NCBI RefSeq assembly: GCF_030272615.1
Contig: NC_081405.1
Location: forward strand, 574,337,252 to 574,401,251
Origin: Cryptomeria japonica
Taxonomy: Eukaryota > Streptophyta > Pinopsida > Cupressales > Cupressaceae
Length of the DNA: 64,000 nucleotides
Reading direction: 5' to 3'
Part shown: piece after piece, positions 12,626-24,600 of the stretch
How positions within the stretch are numbered: the stretch's first letter is position 1
Layout of the letters: each line of letters starts with the position of its first letter
Program-made: the position numbers and the translations under genes
Notes under the pieces: generated by a model
Seen by the model: the letters and a program-made list of their open reading frames with translations, nothing else
Told to the model about the DNA's origin: nothing
The model's database searches: none

Positions 12626-13464
12626 CTACGTTCTTTTGAATTTGTCAACCAAAATCCTCATTTTGCTTGAAGACACTTTAATCACTTTATGACTAAAGTC
12701 AACCAAGTTAACTAGACTGTCATTTACATCCTTGATTTTTGTTTCCAAGACCACAATATTCCCTTCATAATATAATTTCAAAATTTCCACATATTTTATG
12801 ATTTTTTGAAGAGAAGCTACCATGTTTCTACCTTCTTTATCCACCAATGAATCAACATGATCCATGCCCTCATCTAAACTACCTTGAATAGACCTTATCT
12901 TAAGGCTGATATGTTTTGTTTCATGGAAATACCACTTTTGCAGTTTAAAAGAATCCAAGTCACTACATCCCTAGAGAGAACTAGGACATCATCATTATTC
13001 TCGTAATCCAAGTTTGAATAGGGAGAATCAACATTTATCTAGTGAGAGAATGGTGATCTCATTGTCCTATCTTTAGAGCTCTTTATATAGTCATCTAAAA
13101 GGGAAGATTTGTGATGACTTTGTTCCTTAGAGTTTGAAGAAATAGAGAGGGTTTTTTTCCTTTTCACCCTCTTGAGGGTCCTACTCGAGCACACAATTCC
13201 CCTTTTCATTTCATCCCTAGTCTTAGAATATTGCTTAGTATCCCACCCCTCGTTTTCTGACATAATAAACATTGTCTCCTCATCCTTCGAGGAGGTAAAA
13301 TATTTAGAAATTTAAAGCTTACTTTTAGAAGGGTGAAACCAAAATTTAATGTGCTCCGTAATAAACATAATAAGGCCTTCATGCAAGATAGAGGTTTTTG
13401 GGTTTTTCTTGTACTCTCTAATACCCTCATTCAAGGAATACAAGAGATAAAATGGAAAAGAAAT
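12626..13464 (-). pseudogene. 3' part of an unknown ORF split by the Tat insertion
   Basis: Read on the minus strand, this continues directly from 26428-26115 once the Tat element and one copy of its 5-bp duplication are removed: the frame crosses the junction without a break. The segment includes a YSLNEGIREYKKNPKTSILH stretch near 13435, a Lys/Arg/Ser-rich middle (about 13130-13230) and a heptad-like, probably coiled-coil C-terminus (about 12640-12950) ending at TGA/TAG-type stops. Stops near 13313 and 13039 and a frameshift near 12960 show that it had decayed. The total conceptual length is about 380 residues. I do not recognise the family; comparison with plant transposon-associated proteins would be a sensible first test. 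Confidence 0.55.
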
Positions 13465-14191
13465 TGTATATGGTGAAAATGGATACAATAATAACGATAT
13501 TGAAAGGCTAAATGAATTCAACCACAAAACCCTAGCCTCACAACAACAAAGATCCACCATAACATATGAAGATTACCTAAGACAATGCGCATCAAATGAA
13601 ATCACAAAGATTATACCATCACATGTCCAATAGGGTTTTGATCTCCATTCTTCCTATCTCCATTGATCTTGTTTGATGCATTTGCTCTTAGATTTTATGT
13701 GCACAAGAGCTCAACAAAGAACGGAATGTGGTTGCAAGTAGGATTGTAGTGTAGTCAATTGCATAAAAGATGATTCATTAGGGTTTGATAATGAAGGAAG
13801 CATCTCCTTATGTAGAAGATACTATATGAAATGGAGGGATAAGATTGAGAGGTGTAAAAGGAGGTCGGCTATGATTAGAGGGTAGGTAAAAGAAATAATA
13901 AAATAATGAAAGGGGTAGATAGTGTATGAATTAAGAGATGAATGACATGTGTCATGGGTAGAAAAGGTTAATGAATTAATTAAATAAATAAAGATTTATT
14001 TAATTAATAGAAGAAGTGGGATCAATTAAATAAATAAGATATTTATTTAATTTAGGAAAAGGATAATTTAAATAAATAAATGTATTTATTTAAATGAGAA
14101 ATAAGGCTAGAAGAGGATAAATGAATTAATTAAATAAATAAAGATTTATTTAATTAATAGAAGAATTGGGCTTAGATAATTAAATAAATAT
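13465..14191 (-). repeat. 3' LTR of the Tat element, truncated
   Basis: Matches 25346-26072 with about 12 differences. In element orientation it lacks the first 52 or so bases, including the terminal dinucleotide at the internal side; similarity stops inside an AT-rich palindrome at 14191. The outer end (TGTATATGG at 13465) is intact next to GAAAT. The TATA motif seen in the 5' LTR is changed here (TTATGTAG instead of TTATATAG). Confidence 0.92.
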
Positions 14192-15627
14192 GTATATGAT
14201 GCAATGCAGTATTTTTGTTCTTTTATGTTTTAGATGTGTGTATGATGCAAATGTGAATGTATGAAGTGCAGATGAATATGATAATGCAAATGTAAATTGT
14301 GCTAATAGGTGTTGTGTGTAGGATGTGATGTAGTTGTGATATCTATATGTATGTATGAAATGCTTATATGTGGTAATGCAGGTGCAACTACATGAAATGC
14401 AAATGTTTCTGATGTGTCATTATACTCAGTCATGTGATAATAGGCTACGCGGACTCAAGAAGTACAATGGAAGTCAATCAAGAAAGAGGGATGAAAGATA
14501 GAAGATATGAAAGTGAAAGAGCTTCTTATGCATTATCATCATTGAGCTTTATTATGGCAAGTAGGTTATGACAATCGAGGCATATGTTCGACCCAGAAAG
14601 TCATCGTACCTTTTTGCATGGAGATAAGACAGTCACAAACAAAGAATGCCCTAGTTCATACTAGAATCACAGTGTCCTCATATCCTTGGACAAGTCATAG
14701 CATTACTAAGAGTCAATCCACAGACAACAAATACAAATAGGTGATGATACCCCATCCTCGCCTTTCTAGTCAAAGACATCCTAGAGATAAAATCTCTAGT
14801 CAGAGACATCTAGGAAAAGCTAAAAGACATGTCACCAAATGGATAAAATCAAAAGAAAATCAAGACTCGACACCAACATCCACTGTAGTTCTCAAGTTTA
14901 GTTTCTCTTGTCACTTGTATAAGTCTTATTTGATTGTGGTCACAATGTTTACTTTCACAAAAAGGACAGATAGCACTAAACCATATGTTGTCTGAGTTTG
15001 TTGAAAGATTTGATTTGTAGAAGCCCATTGTTGCTGCTATGTCTCATCTGAAACTGACTAAATCCATGGAACTGATACTTTATTATGGAGAAGATGAAAC
15101 TTTATTGCGGATTTGTGATGCAAATGTTGCTTTATTGTGAATTGTGTGCGGATAGACTGAAGGAAGTTGGGAGAAACTGTACTCTTCAAAACATGTGATG
15201 TTCTCAGTTCCACACCCATCACTAGACATAGGATTTGCCTTAGCCACAGATAGGATCTGATTTATTATGGATGGAAAAGGAGGTTTATTATGAATGGCTA
15301 ACCAATCTTGGGTAGACCAATAACAAGCCATGATGGGAATGGGTAAATTTATTATGAATGAATAGGATGTGAGTGTGTGCAAAGTGAAAGGATGAAAGTG
15401 AATCATGAAGGAGGGAGGAGCAATGTCTCTACACATGGTGCTGGTGACCCAGTTTTCACCATGGTACTTGCCCAGGGCGCCACCGAAGTGGTTTTCGCTG
15501 TTGGACGAAATTATTTCTCTTTACTGTTTTCGATTTTTCAATGTTTTTTGTGTCACAAGGTGCCTGTTTGCTAGGTTTTCACCAAGTAATGATTTTTTAT
15601 GTTTTATATTTTTTTTGTATTTTTGAA
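14192..15627 (-). other. 3' non-coding region of the Tat element
   Basis: 1.4 kb between the integrase stop at 15628 and the truncated 3' LTR. No protein-like frame is supported. The part near 14200-14420 is rich in TGTATG/ATGCAA-like words. No clear polypurine tract can be assigned because the LTR edge is deleted. Confidence 0.7.
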
Positions 15628-16806
15628 TTAGGATACTCTGAAGAGATATGTGTAGAACTTGCGAAGCTCCATGTTGTTGATAGGATCCTCCAAAGGTTCA
15701 GCTTCTATAGTTGAAAGCTGATATGCACCAGATCCATATGCTGCTATAATGATGTAAGGACCAAGCCAATTTGGTTCAAACTTTCCCTTCTTCTCTCTGT
15801 CTTGCTGATTTTTGGGGTTTTCTCTGAGAACCAAATCACTTACCTCAAATGTGCAAGGTTTGACTTTGTGATTGTAGCTGCGACTCATTCATTGTTGGTA
15901 AGCCTTGAGATGATTAAAAGCAGTTTGTCTTCGTTCATCCAGTAGTTCCAGTTCTTGTAAGCGACAGACCCTATAGTCTTCATCATTGATGATGTTCTAC
16001 AAAGAGACCCATAAAGAGCGTAGCTTGACCTCAATAGGCAATATGGCTTCAGCGCCATAGACAAGTGAATAGGGTGTAGCTCCTGTAGGTGTGCGGACAC
16101 TTGTGTGATAGGCCCAAAGTGCAGGAATAAGTTGGATATGCCAATTACGGCCAGCATCGTCAACTGTCTTCTTTAGGATTTTAAGGATTGTTTTATTAGA
16201 TGCCTCAGCTTGACCATTACCTTGGGGATAATATGGTGTGGAGAAATGATGTGAAATATGGAAGCGATCACAGAGTTCATGAACATCCTGATTTTTGAAG
16301 AGACGCCCATTATCAGTGATAATGGAAACAGGAATACCGTATCGGCAAATGATATAGTTGAGGATGAATGTAGCAATTTATTTTCCTATGACTTGTGTGA
16401 GAGGCATGGCTTCAATCCATTTTGTAAAATACTCTGTGGCAGTGATAATGAATTTATGACCATTGGACGAAGGAGGGTGAATCTTGCCTATGAGATCGAA
16501 TCCCCACTGACAAAAGGGCCAAGGAGACGCAATGGGTTGAAGTTCTGGTGTTGGTGCATGTATGAGGTCTCCATGAATTTGACATTGCATACATTTCTTG
16601 ACAAACTAATATGAGTCTTTTTCCATATTGGGCCAGTAATATCCAGTCCTGATGAGTTTCTTGGCCAAGGTAGGACCACTAGCATGTGGACCACATATCC
16701 CTTCATGCACTTCAGGTAACGCAATCTGAGCTTCGTCGCTTTCTAAACATCTAAGAAGAGTGCCATCTAGACCTTTTCGGTATAGGATATCAGCTAAAAT
16801 GACATA
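15628..16806 (-). pseudogene. Tat integrase region
   Basis: This is the last domain of the polyprotein. A zinc-binding HHCC module (His-x-x-x-x-His near 16690-16710, Cys-x-x-Cys near 16582) precedes the catalytic core. The DDE residues are all visible: Asp in WGFDLIGKI (about 16500), Asp in ITDNGRLF (about 16316), and Glu in PQGNGQAEASNKT (about 16205-16240). The C-terminal part has the GPYIIIAAYGSGAYQL-type SH3-like fold seen in Gypsy integrases. Three stops interrupt it (near 16377, 16002 and 15890), each at a position where Gln or Arg fits. The terminal stop is TAG-type at 15628. There is no chromodomain. Confidence 0.88.
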
Positions 16807-17676
16807 TCAAGAGGATTGGTGAATGAAAGTGCAACGTTGGTTATTTGATAGATCAGGAGGTAGAGTATTGTCACGAAGGTATGTGAAGATGGAACCATAT
16901 AACTGGGACTCAGGACCAACAACACATATCGTCTTAGTAGGCATGATCTCATATGAAGGAACCAAAAGGTTATCCACCAAGAACTCATAGCGGGTCTCGT
17001 TTGGAGGTAGATCAATCAGTGAAGCAATTGTAGCCATGGCATCTGCAGCGCAATTCTGCTCTCTTGGTATCTTCTCAAAGTCTATCTTTGTGAAGTGTTG
17101 TTTCAGGTCATCCACCATTTGTTTATAAGGCATTAATTTTTCATCTTTTGTTTGGTAATCATCAATTGCTTGACGGATGACAAGTTGAGAGTCCCCAAAA
17201 ACACAAAGTTCTTGGATCTTCCATTGAACTGCAATTCGTAATCTTGTTGTTAATGCCTCATATTCCGCTATATTATTAGTGCAAGGAAATGATAAGCGGT
17301 ATGATTTTGGTATAGAATCCCCTTGAGGAGTTATAAAGAGGATGCTAGCTCCTGCCCCATGTTGTGTATATGAGTCGTCAAAGTACAGTTGCCATGACTT
17401 TACATGTGACATTGTCAAAATAGATTCATCTGGAATTTCTAAACTTAGAGGAACATCATCTATCATGGGAGCATCTACTAATTGATCTGTGATGGCTTGT
17501 CCTTTTATTGCTTTTCTATCCACATACTCGATGTCAAATTCACTCAGGATCATTACCCATTTGGCCAGTCGCCCAGTAAGTGTTGCTTTATTGAGAAGGT
17601 ATTTTAATGGATCGAGTAAGCATGTAATGTCATAATTTCTATGAAGCAAAGACCATGGCGAGACATGCACGCTCAA
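16807..17676 (-). pseudogene. Tat second (archaeal-like) RNase H and polymerase connection
   Basis: This 289-codon open stretch starts after the frameshift near 17650-17676. It first completes the polymerase-linked RNase H region (LAKWVMILSEFDIEYVDR). From about 17400 it carries a second RNase H domain: Asp in LYFDDSYTQHGAG, Glu in NIAEYEALT, Asp in CVFGDSQLV and Asp in NCAADAMATIAS, so all four catalytic acids are present. An added RNase H of this class between the ordinary RNase H and integrase is known from Tat-lineage Gypsy elements. It would remove the RNA strand during cDNA synthesis. It is separated from integrase by about 200 bases of linker. Confidence 0.88.
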
Positions 17677-19126
17677 TTGGTGTGTAGTTTAGCTCATATC
17701 CTACCAATGTGTGACTGATATAGTATACTACTTTTTCTTTGCCCTCAGCAATTTGTTGTGCTAAGAGTGCCCCCAGTGCTATTGAAGTAGCTGAGATGTA
17801 TAGTAACAGAGGTTGATTTGGAACTGGTGGCATCAGAACTGGCAAATTTAGAAGATAATCTTTGAGCGTTTGGAAAGCCTGTTGACAGTTATCATCCCAT
17901 TTGAATTTGATGTTTTTATGTAGTAGGTGCTGAAAAGGATTACACTTATCTGCAAGTTGTGCTATGAATCTTCGGATGGACTGAAGTCTGCCTTGTAAGG
18001 ATCGAAGTTGATTGATATTTCTTGGTGGTTGCATCTCCAAGATGGCCTTGACTTTTGCTAGATCAGCTTCGATTCCTCTTTTGGATATAATGAATCCTAG
18101 GAGCTTCCCAGAGGTTACCCCAAAGACACATTTCTTGGGGTTTAATCTTACTTTGTATTTTTTCAAATGATCAAAGATGACTGAAAGTATGTCCAAATGT
18201 GTATTTCTATCTATTGATTTTCCCAAGAGGTCGTCAACATAATCTTCCACGGTTACATGCATGAGATCATGAAAGATAGTAGTCATGGCTCTTTGATATG
18301 TAGCACCTGCATTCTTTAGCCCTAAGGGCATGACATTCTAGCAAAAAGTTCCCCAAGGACAAGTGAATGATGTTTTGTGTTGATCCTCGGGCGCAATCCT
18401 TATTTGATTATAACTAGAGAATCCATCCATTAAGGATAACATTTCATGACCTGCTGTGAGATCAACAATCAAGTCAATATTTGGTAATGGGAAGTCATCC
18501 TTTGGACAAGCTTTGTTGATGTCTCTGAAATCTGTACATATTCTGATGCTGCGATCTGGTTTACTAACAGGAACCAAGTTAGAGATTTATTCAGGATAAT
18601 CAATTGGGCGTATGAATCCGACATCCAATAATTTCTCAAGTTCTGCTTTGACCAGTAATGCCACTTGTGGATGCATTTTTCTTAATTTCTATTTCACTGG
18701 TTTTGCCCACAGTTTGACTGTCAAATGATGCATTACCAAATCTAGATCCAATCCAGGCATATTAGCGTATCACCAGGCAAAGTTGATTTTTCGTTCTTTA
18801 AAGAAACTTATGAATTTTGACCTTTCGGACTCTATCAATGAGTGAGCTAGGAATATGTTGTGTGGAACCTCTTTTGTACCAATGTTTGTTTTGATGGTCT
18901 CCTCTACCAACATGAATGACTTTTCCTCATATGATGCTGGGAGAATGTCGAGCCTTCCATCTTCGGGTGCCTCAGAGAGGTTTTTGCCCTTAGATACGTC
19001 CTTTCTTTTTACTTTTTTGGGGTCAGACAATGCCACAGTGTGGTTTTCACCATAAGACCCTTGATTTGTTCTTATTTTCACATTTTTGCGACTGGAAGGT
19101 CCGACACCCTCACCAAAATATGCCAT
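17639..19126 (-). pseudogene. Tat reverse transcriptase and degenerate RNase H
   Basis: This is the Gypsy-type polymerase. Domains in order: N-terminal segment (PHNIFLAHSLIESERSKF near 18850), LVPVSKPDRSIRICTDFRDI (18570s), DGFSSYNQIRIAPED, the MPLGLKNAGATYQRAM finger, and the catalytic YVDD at about 18235-18246. The linked RNase H segment reads LYISATSIALGALLAQ where an active enzyme has Asp, so the first catalytic residue is absent; loss of this domain's active site is typical where a second RNase H has been gained. Stops occur near 18770, 18692, 18585 and 18338. A one-base frameshift lies between 17639 and 17676. Confidence 0.9.
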
Positions 19127-19705
19127 GCTGTTGAGTTCTATAGTGTATCCCGCCTTATCATCCCCAGGAGGAAGATCATCTCATATGCCCAGATAGTCAA
19201 TAAAAGCTTCATCATTTTGGAATGTGTCAAACTATGTAGGTCATTCATGATCCCAGTCAATGAGTTGGTGGTGAACAAGGGGAAGGTCGTTAATGTCTTC
19301 AAAGTTAGCGGGGCTAAGAGTGAAGATGCAGTTATATCTGGGTATGTCAAGGTAATTATCGAGGTCATCGATGGCACTCTCCTGATCAGTTTCAATCGTG
19401 AATGAATCCAAATTATCATCACTAGTAGTGAATTATGGGACAGGTGTTCTCATACTATGTGATTTCAACCTAAAACCTTGAGACAAGGACTGTGTGGAAT
19501 CCTCATGGGTTGTTTCTTGACCAACTCTAAACTTGTTATAAAATTTTTCTTCTTCTGTTGGTTCATCTGGTTCTCTGAATATCTCGATGAGCTTGTAGTC
19601 ACTGGAGGACTTCTCTAAACCCCATTCCCATTCATTGGAATCTGTGGAATAGCGATCCTCTTGTTAAATTTTGGCAGCTTTGATTTGTAAGGCTTCTTTT
19701 GTCCT
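19127..19705 (-). pseudogene. Tat linker between G-patch and polymerase
   Basis: Read in the polyprotein frame, this acidic, Ser/Thr/Asp-rich stretch has several stops (near 19139-19240, 19430, 19663 and 19704). No domain is recognised. It links the G-patch to the reverse transcriptase and is part of the same polyprotein. Confidence 0.6.
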
Positions 19706-19981
19706 TTAGGTGTGGACCTTGGAAGTTAAGAAACCAAGTCCTTTCGAGCATTCCTTTTTGAAAGTCAATTTAGGTTGTAAAGGTTCAATGATGCCTTCCT
19801 TTTGTAACCCAAGAGGGCGTTTTCCATCATAGCCGGATTTTTGTAGAATTTTGAAGCCTTTGCCATATTTCTCACATGGTAGACTAATGTGATCTTGTTT
19901 GTCATCTTCAATGTCTTTGTAAAACATTTTGTATAAATCTTCCTCTTCCAGTTCACCCCATCTTTGAAAGGTTGTAGGGTC
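19706..19981 (-). pseudogene. Tat G-patch domain
   Basis: Within the polyprotein frame, directly after the protease, the segment near 19780-19875 reads as a G-patch: KYGKGFKILQKSGYDGKRPL followed by GLQKEGIIEPL. The glycines and the aromatic and Leu positions of the G-patch consensus are in place. G-patches bind RNA or activate RNA helicases. In betaretroviruses such a domain sits at the C-terminus of the protease, and here too it follows the protease. The stretch is bounded by a TAG at 19981 and a stop at 19706, both probable point mutations. Confidence 0.75.
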
Positions 19982-20982
19982 CTATTTGAGTATCATGATG
20001 GATACTTGCTTGTTAGGATGTGGTCTTCCATATTCTTTTGGGGAACTCATGACTTGTCGTAAGTACATGGTCTGATTTAAAGTGTATTCCCCCATGCCCT
20101 TGTCTTGAAACTTGCCTTTAAGCTCACCTTGTTTTGATGTCGAAGGTTTTAATGACTCGGGATCAATGTATGCCGAGGAAGGAATAGCTTCACGATTACT
20201 AGGAATGATGGTCTCAGTCTTTGATCTCAGGTTATTGCAGTATATGAATGGATTAGGATCGTCGTTAACTATTACTTCCACTCCATTATGAGGAAACTTA
20301 ATGCATTGGTGATATGTGGATGGGACTGCCCTCATTTCATGAATCCAAGGATGTCCTAGTAATATGTTATAAGTGAGATCTAGATCCAAGACTTGACAAA
20401 CTACATCCTTTGTAACTGGCCCAACTCTGAGAGGTAAGGTGACTATGCCCTTGGATGAACACTCTTCATCATCACATGCCTTGATGGTGATTTGATTTGT
20501 AGAATTCACAGCTTTATCAGAATATACCAATTGTTTAATAGTGCTTAATGTACAAATGTTTAGACCTGCTCCTCCATCTATCAGGACTCGTTTTATTCGA
20601 TGTTTGTGTATGAAGGCTTCAATGTGTAGCGATACATTATGTGGCTGACTTATGGAGGCATCATCGGCTTCTATGAATGTAAGGGAATGTGGAACGGAAA
20701 TGTATCCCACCATGGCTTGAAATTGGTCCACGTTCAAATTAGTAGGAATGGCAGTATCTCTCAAGATTTTGTCAAGAATGGCTTTATGAGTGGGGGATAT
20801 GCGTAATAGCTCAAGGATGGAGATTAGCGTGGGTGTCTTCCCTAACTGTTCTACAAGGTCATACTCAGGTTTGGTATATGAGGAGGCAGTGTTCTTTGCT
20901 GGAGCACCTTGCAAAGTGATTTTACCTTGACAGGTTGTGAGATTACATTCAGAGGTAGGTTTGGAAGAAGATCCAACACCTT
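19982..20982 (-). pseudogene. Tat aspartic protease region
   Basis: A 310-codon open stretch from 20914 (the frame continues upstream to 20982). The active site reads VLIDGGAGLNICTLSTIKQL near 20530-20590, with DGGA in place of the commoner DSGA; Gly after the Asp is usual in Tat and Athila elements. The second half carries LGHPWIHEMRAVPSTYHQ near 20330, the flap/dimer region of Gypsy proteases. A Ser/Lys-rich linker leads to the G-patch. The enzyme cleaves the Gag-Pol polyprotein. The catalytic motif looks intact. Confidence 0.87.
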
Positions 20983-23146
20983 TTAGGACAATCTTGGGTC
21001 TCTAGGTAGAATTCTCAGACGTTTTGTCCTTGATGATAATGGTAGAGACATAATTGTCCATCGAGATGTGATTGATGGTTGAATCATAGTTGTAGGATGT
21101 TCTGGTATAGTTGGTTTGGTCATCTGTGGCTTTAGCTTTTCCTTTGTCATGTTTTGGGAATGGTTCCTTAAACATCTCATGTTCTTCATTAGATGAGTGT
21201 CCTTCAATTTCAATATCACCTCTATCAATGAGATCTTGTATGATGTTCTTCAATCGATGACAATTTCTTGTCTTATGGCCCTTGCTCTTATGAAATTCAC
21301 AATACTCATCATCATTCCACTAATTTGGTTTAACCTTTGGTTCATATGGAGGAAAATCTGGAACTATGATTACCTTGTTTTCCACTAGCTTCTTGAAGAC
21401 TGACTCAAGTGGTTCTCCCAATGGGGTGTACTTCCTTCATGATCTGGAAGTCGTTTGAGTATTCACTTGATTGTTTGTAGAACTTGATCCTGAAAAGATG
21501 AATTTGGGTCGCACTGTGTTGGCATCAACAACACCATCATTGACTGTGTTCTTGTTTTTGTTCCAAAATCTCGGCTTGTCTTTTCCTTTGAAGTCATCTT
21601 TGTTTTGCTTGAATATCTTAATGACTCCTTGTTCAATTAGGACCTTCTTTGTCGCTAAGCCTTTTTCAATGATTTCCTTGAAGGTGGACAAACAAGATTT
21701 TCTTAAGTCATAACCAATCTCTTTGTTAACATTCTCGGTGAACATTTCTACCATTTGTTTTTGTGGAATTTCACAAGAGCATCTGTTGGCTAAATTTCTC
21801 CATCTTTGTAAAAATGATGACAAAGACTCTCCATCTTTTTGCTTAGTATTGCACAAAGTAGTGACTGATATGTCTATCTCTATGTTGTACGAGAAATGTT
21901 GAATAAATGCCTCTGCTAAGTCACCCCATGACTTAATACCAGGTGGGAGTTGGGAGAACCATTCCATAGCTTGATCACCTAGGCTTTGTGGGAATAATCT
22001 CATCAAATATGTCTCTTCTGCTACTACCTCAATGAAAGCTGTGAAAAACTATCTTATGTGTGCCTTAGGATCCCCTTTGCCTCTGTACTTATCAAACTTA
22101 GGTGTCACAAAGTGTGTAGGAAATGGAGGCATTGGAATGCTCTTGTCAAATGGATAAGGACATATGTCTCTCATTGTGTATGTTGGCTTTGGTGTATTTA
22201 TGTCCCCCATTTTCTTTTGTAAGTCCTTGATTTGTTGCTCCAAATTTCTCTTAGGTGGAGATCGACTTCTTGGACCATACCCTATGCTTGAGGCACCAAT
22301 TCGAGGAAGAGCATGTTGCATATATGGATGATATTGATCATACACATGTTCATATGGAGGAGGTCTATAATGATGTTGCGTATATGGACCACTTGGTATA
22401 GATTCATGTTGAGGAATGCCATATCTATTTTGTCCATGTATACCATACTCTACAGGCATGTCATGTTCTAATGTGTTGCCCCCAAATTTGACACAGGGTT
22501 TCCTTGTGTCCAAATTTTGAGCATGCCTTTGAATATCCAATTGCTTTGGTGGTTGATCCTTAGCATTGATATGTGATTGAGCATATTTCTCTACATAAGA
22601 CTTCCATAATGGTCTGCGAAGGTGAGTATCATGTGCTTGACCATGTGTGTATGGGACCTTTGGTTTGTGAAATAAAGATGATGGTGATTTAGGTACCATA
22701 TGTGGTCCTCTATTGCCTCCACTATTAGGCCTTCTTTGATCCATGTTGGAGTGAGTTTGTTGCAAAGGCCGATTTTCCATTATTTGAGACATGTCAAAAT
22801 CCTGAGGTATCTTGGCTCCACTTTGTGCCATCATTTGTAAGAAGTATTGTCTATCCCTCCTCATTATTTCCTCAACAAATTGATTGAAATGGGGATTCAT
22901 AATGGATTCTTCCACATCTGCTGAATGTACTAAAAAGTTGTCCATATTGTCATTGTGTGTATCATTGTTGTTTGTAGTGTCCATGTTCTCAACATTTGGA
23001 ATGTTTCTATAGGCATCCATGTTAGGTAATGTAGTATGATCTGAATTGAAAAAAATAACATTGTCATACTCATAAGAACTCATGTTTGTGGACTCTTGAG
23101 CCTCTTTAGCTTCTCTCCTAGATTTTTGGGAATGGGTTTCAACCAT
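20983..23146 (-). pseudogene. gag: Tat Gag region
   Basis: Starts at the ATG at 23146. A 365-codon Asn/His/Pro/Tyr-rich N-terminal region comes first. After a TAG at about 22049 comes the retrotransposon capsid domain (MRLFPQSLGDQAMEWFSQLP near 22000, then SWGDLAEAFIQHFSYN and LSSFLQRWRNLANRC). Next is a zinc knuckle of the form C-x2-H-x4-H-x4-C (CEFHKSKGHKTRNC, about 21257-21299), the variant usual in Tat and Athila. Stops near 22049, 21437, 21320 and 21002 all share one frame. Gag would form the particle and bind the genomic RNA. Confidence 0.87.
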
Positions 23147-23633
23147 GAACTAGGTATTGACCGAGATGTGCGAGACTAGATGAAAATGGAAAAAGTATGG
23201 AAGACCACGAGTTGGATGGAATGTAACTGAATCTGAGGTGTACTTGCAATGTCCAAAGTGTAAGACCAAGTATGTATGTAGTAGAGTAGGTGTGACTTCC
23301 AAAGAGAGGATAGTTTCTCTTGATGAGGTAAGTTGACCTTGACTCTAAGTAAGACCAAATGAGACCCAAAGGTAAGAAACCTTGATGAGGGACCACTTAG
23401 CAAAGTGTTGTTGTATGTAGTGTGTTGACAAAGTATGATGAGGACAAGCAAGTGACCCTTTGACTCAAGTTTAGACAAATGTGAATGAAATGTAAGGTGT
23501 AAAGCAATGATGGACTTTGTGAGACCTAAGGACAGGTTGACTGCTAAATGAAACCCTGGAGAAATGACCTAGGAAGCTCAAGAATTCCAAAACTGACTAT
23601 GTTTGTTTGCTGGACTGTAAAAAAAAATTCAAT

Positions 23634-23820
23634 TCTGAACATAGACGCGCCTGTATACTTCACAGATGCAGTTTCTTGACACAAACGTGGCTCTGTTCAA
23701 CACAAACACGTTTCAGAGATTTTTGTGCAAATTGCAATGTTGATTTTGGGAACACAGATGCGGTTATACAACATAGACTCTATTATGTCCGACACAAACA
23801 TGTTTCTGCAAAATTTGTGC
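23634..23820 (-). repeat. CpG-containing short repeats, cluster B (Tat leader)
   Basis: On the plus strand a word close to ACACAGACGCGGTT recurs about seven times: near 23637 (ACATAGACGCGCC), 23661, 23680, 23699, 23750, 23773 and 23790. Spacing is mostly 19-23 bases, with a gap near 23715-23745. Variants differ mainly by C-to-T or G-to-A at the CG sites. See cluster A at 24972-25238. Confidence 0.7.
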
Positions 23821-24059
23821 AATTTTTTCCAATCTGTGAAGTCATTTTGTTGTGACCAAATCTGACTGTTTGACTATTTTTCATGACAAGAGGACATAGT
23901 GTTGATAAAGACCCAATGTTTGCAAGTGTCTAGACTCAAAATGACTCCAAGAAAAGTGTGTTGTTTGATGTAAAAAATGTTTTGCATACACTTGAAGACA
24001 CAATGTTTTGTTGTTTGGTCTTGAATGTTTAAAATAAGTCAAGCATAATTCTTATGGCT

Positions 24060-24600
24060 GGCCAAGACAATAGTTGTTGATCCCACATGGGGTTTTACCC
24101 CCGAGGCTATTCTATTCAGAGTGGATACTTAGATGCTTGACCTCACTGGCTCCACCCTCGGCACTCACTTCTCGGGTCAGCCAAGCATCAGTCCCCACGA
24201 AAACTCCCCGTGGTGAACTTTGTATCTCTACTAAGAACCGTATGTGTGTGGGCCGCTACCAGAGGTCTGACCTCCTACCCCAACAACTAGAAGGATTTGG
24301 GGCATCCGCTCATGTGGCCATACATGCGGCACTTTTGGCTCTGTAAATATAGAAGGATCCCAATCGGTAGGGGTTACGCCCTACAAATGATCAAATAAAT
24401 TTGATCAAACGGGTTTATGGGGTGACATAGTGTCGGTATGAACTAATCAGCACATGTTATCCATAGTTTTCACCATGAATACAGTTGTTTATAGTGGTTT
24501 GGAAGAGGTGGGTTTTCCTCGCTACCACTTGGGTCGTTCTCTTCTCACTAGTAGTCCTAATGACCACACGGGAAGACAGGCCCTCTAAAGATTAAGCAAA
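24060..24600 (-). other. GC-richer block of the Tat leader
   Basis: Between the two repeat clusters the leader becomes distinctly less AT-rich and carries many short self-complementary words (for example CCCCACGAAAACTCCCCGTGG near 24192 and the GGTAGGGGTTACGCCCTACA stem near 24366). No coding frame is convincing. A structured RNA leader (packaging or translation) is inferred. Confidence 0.4.
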
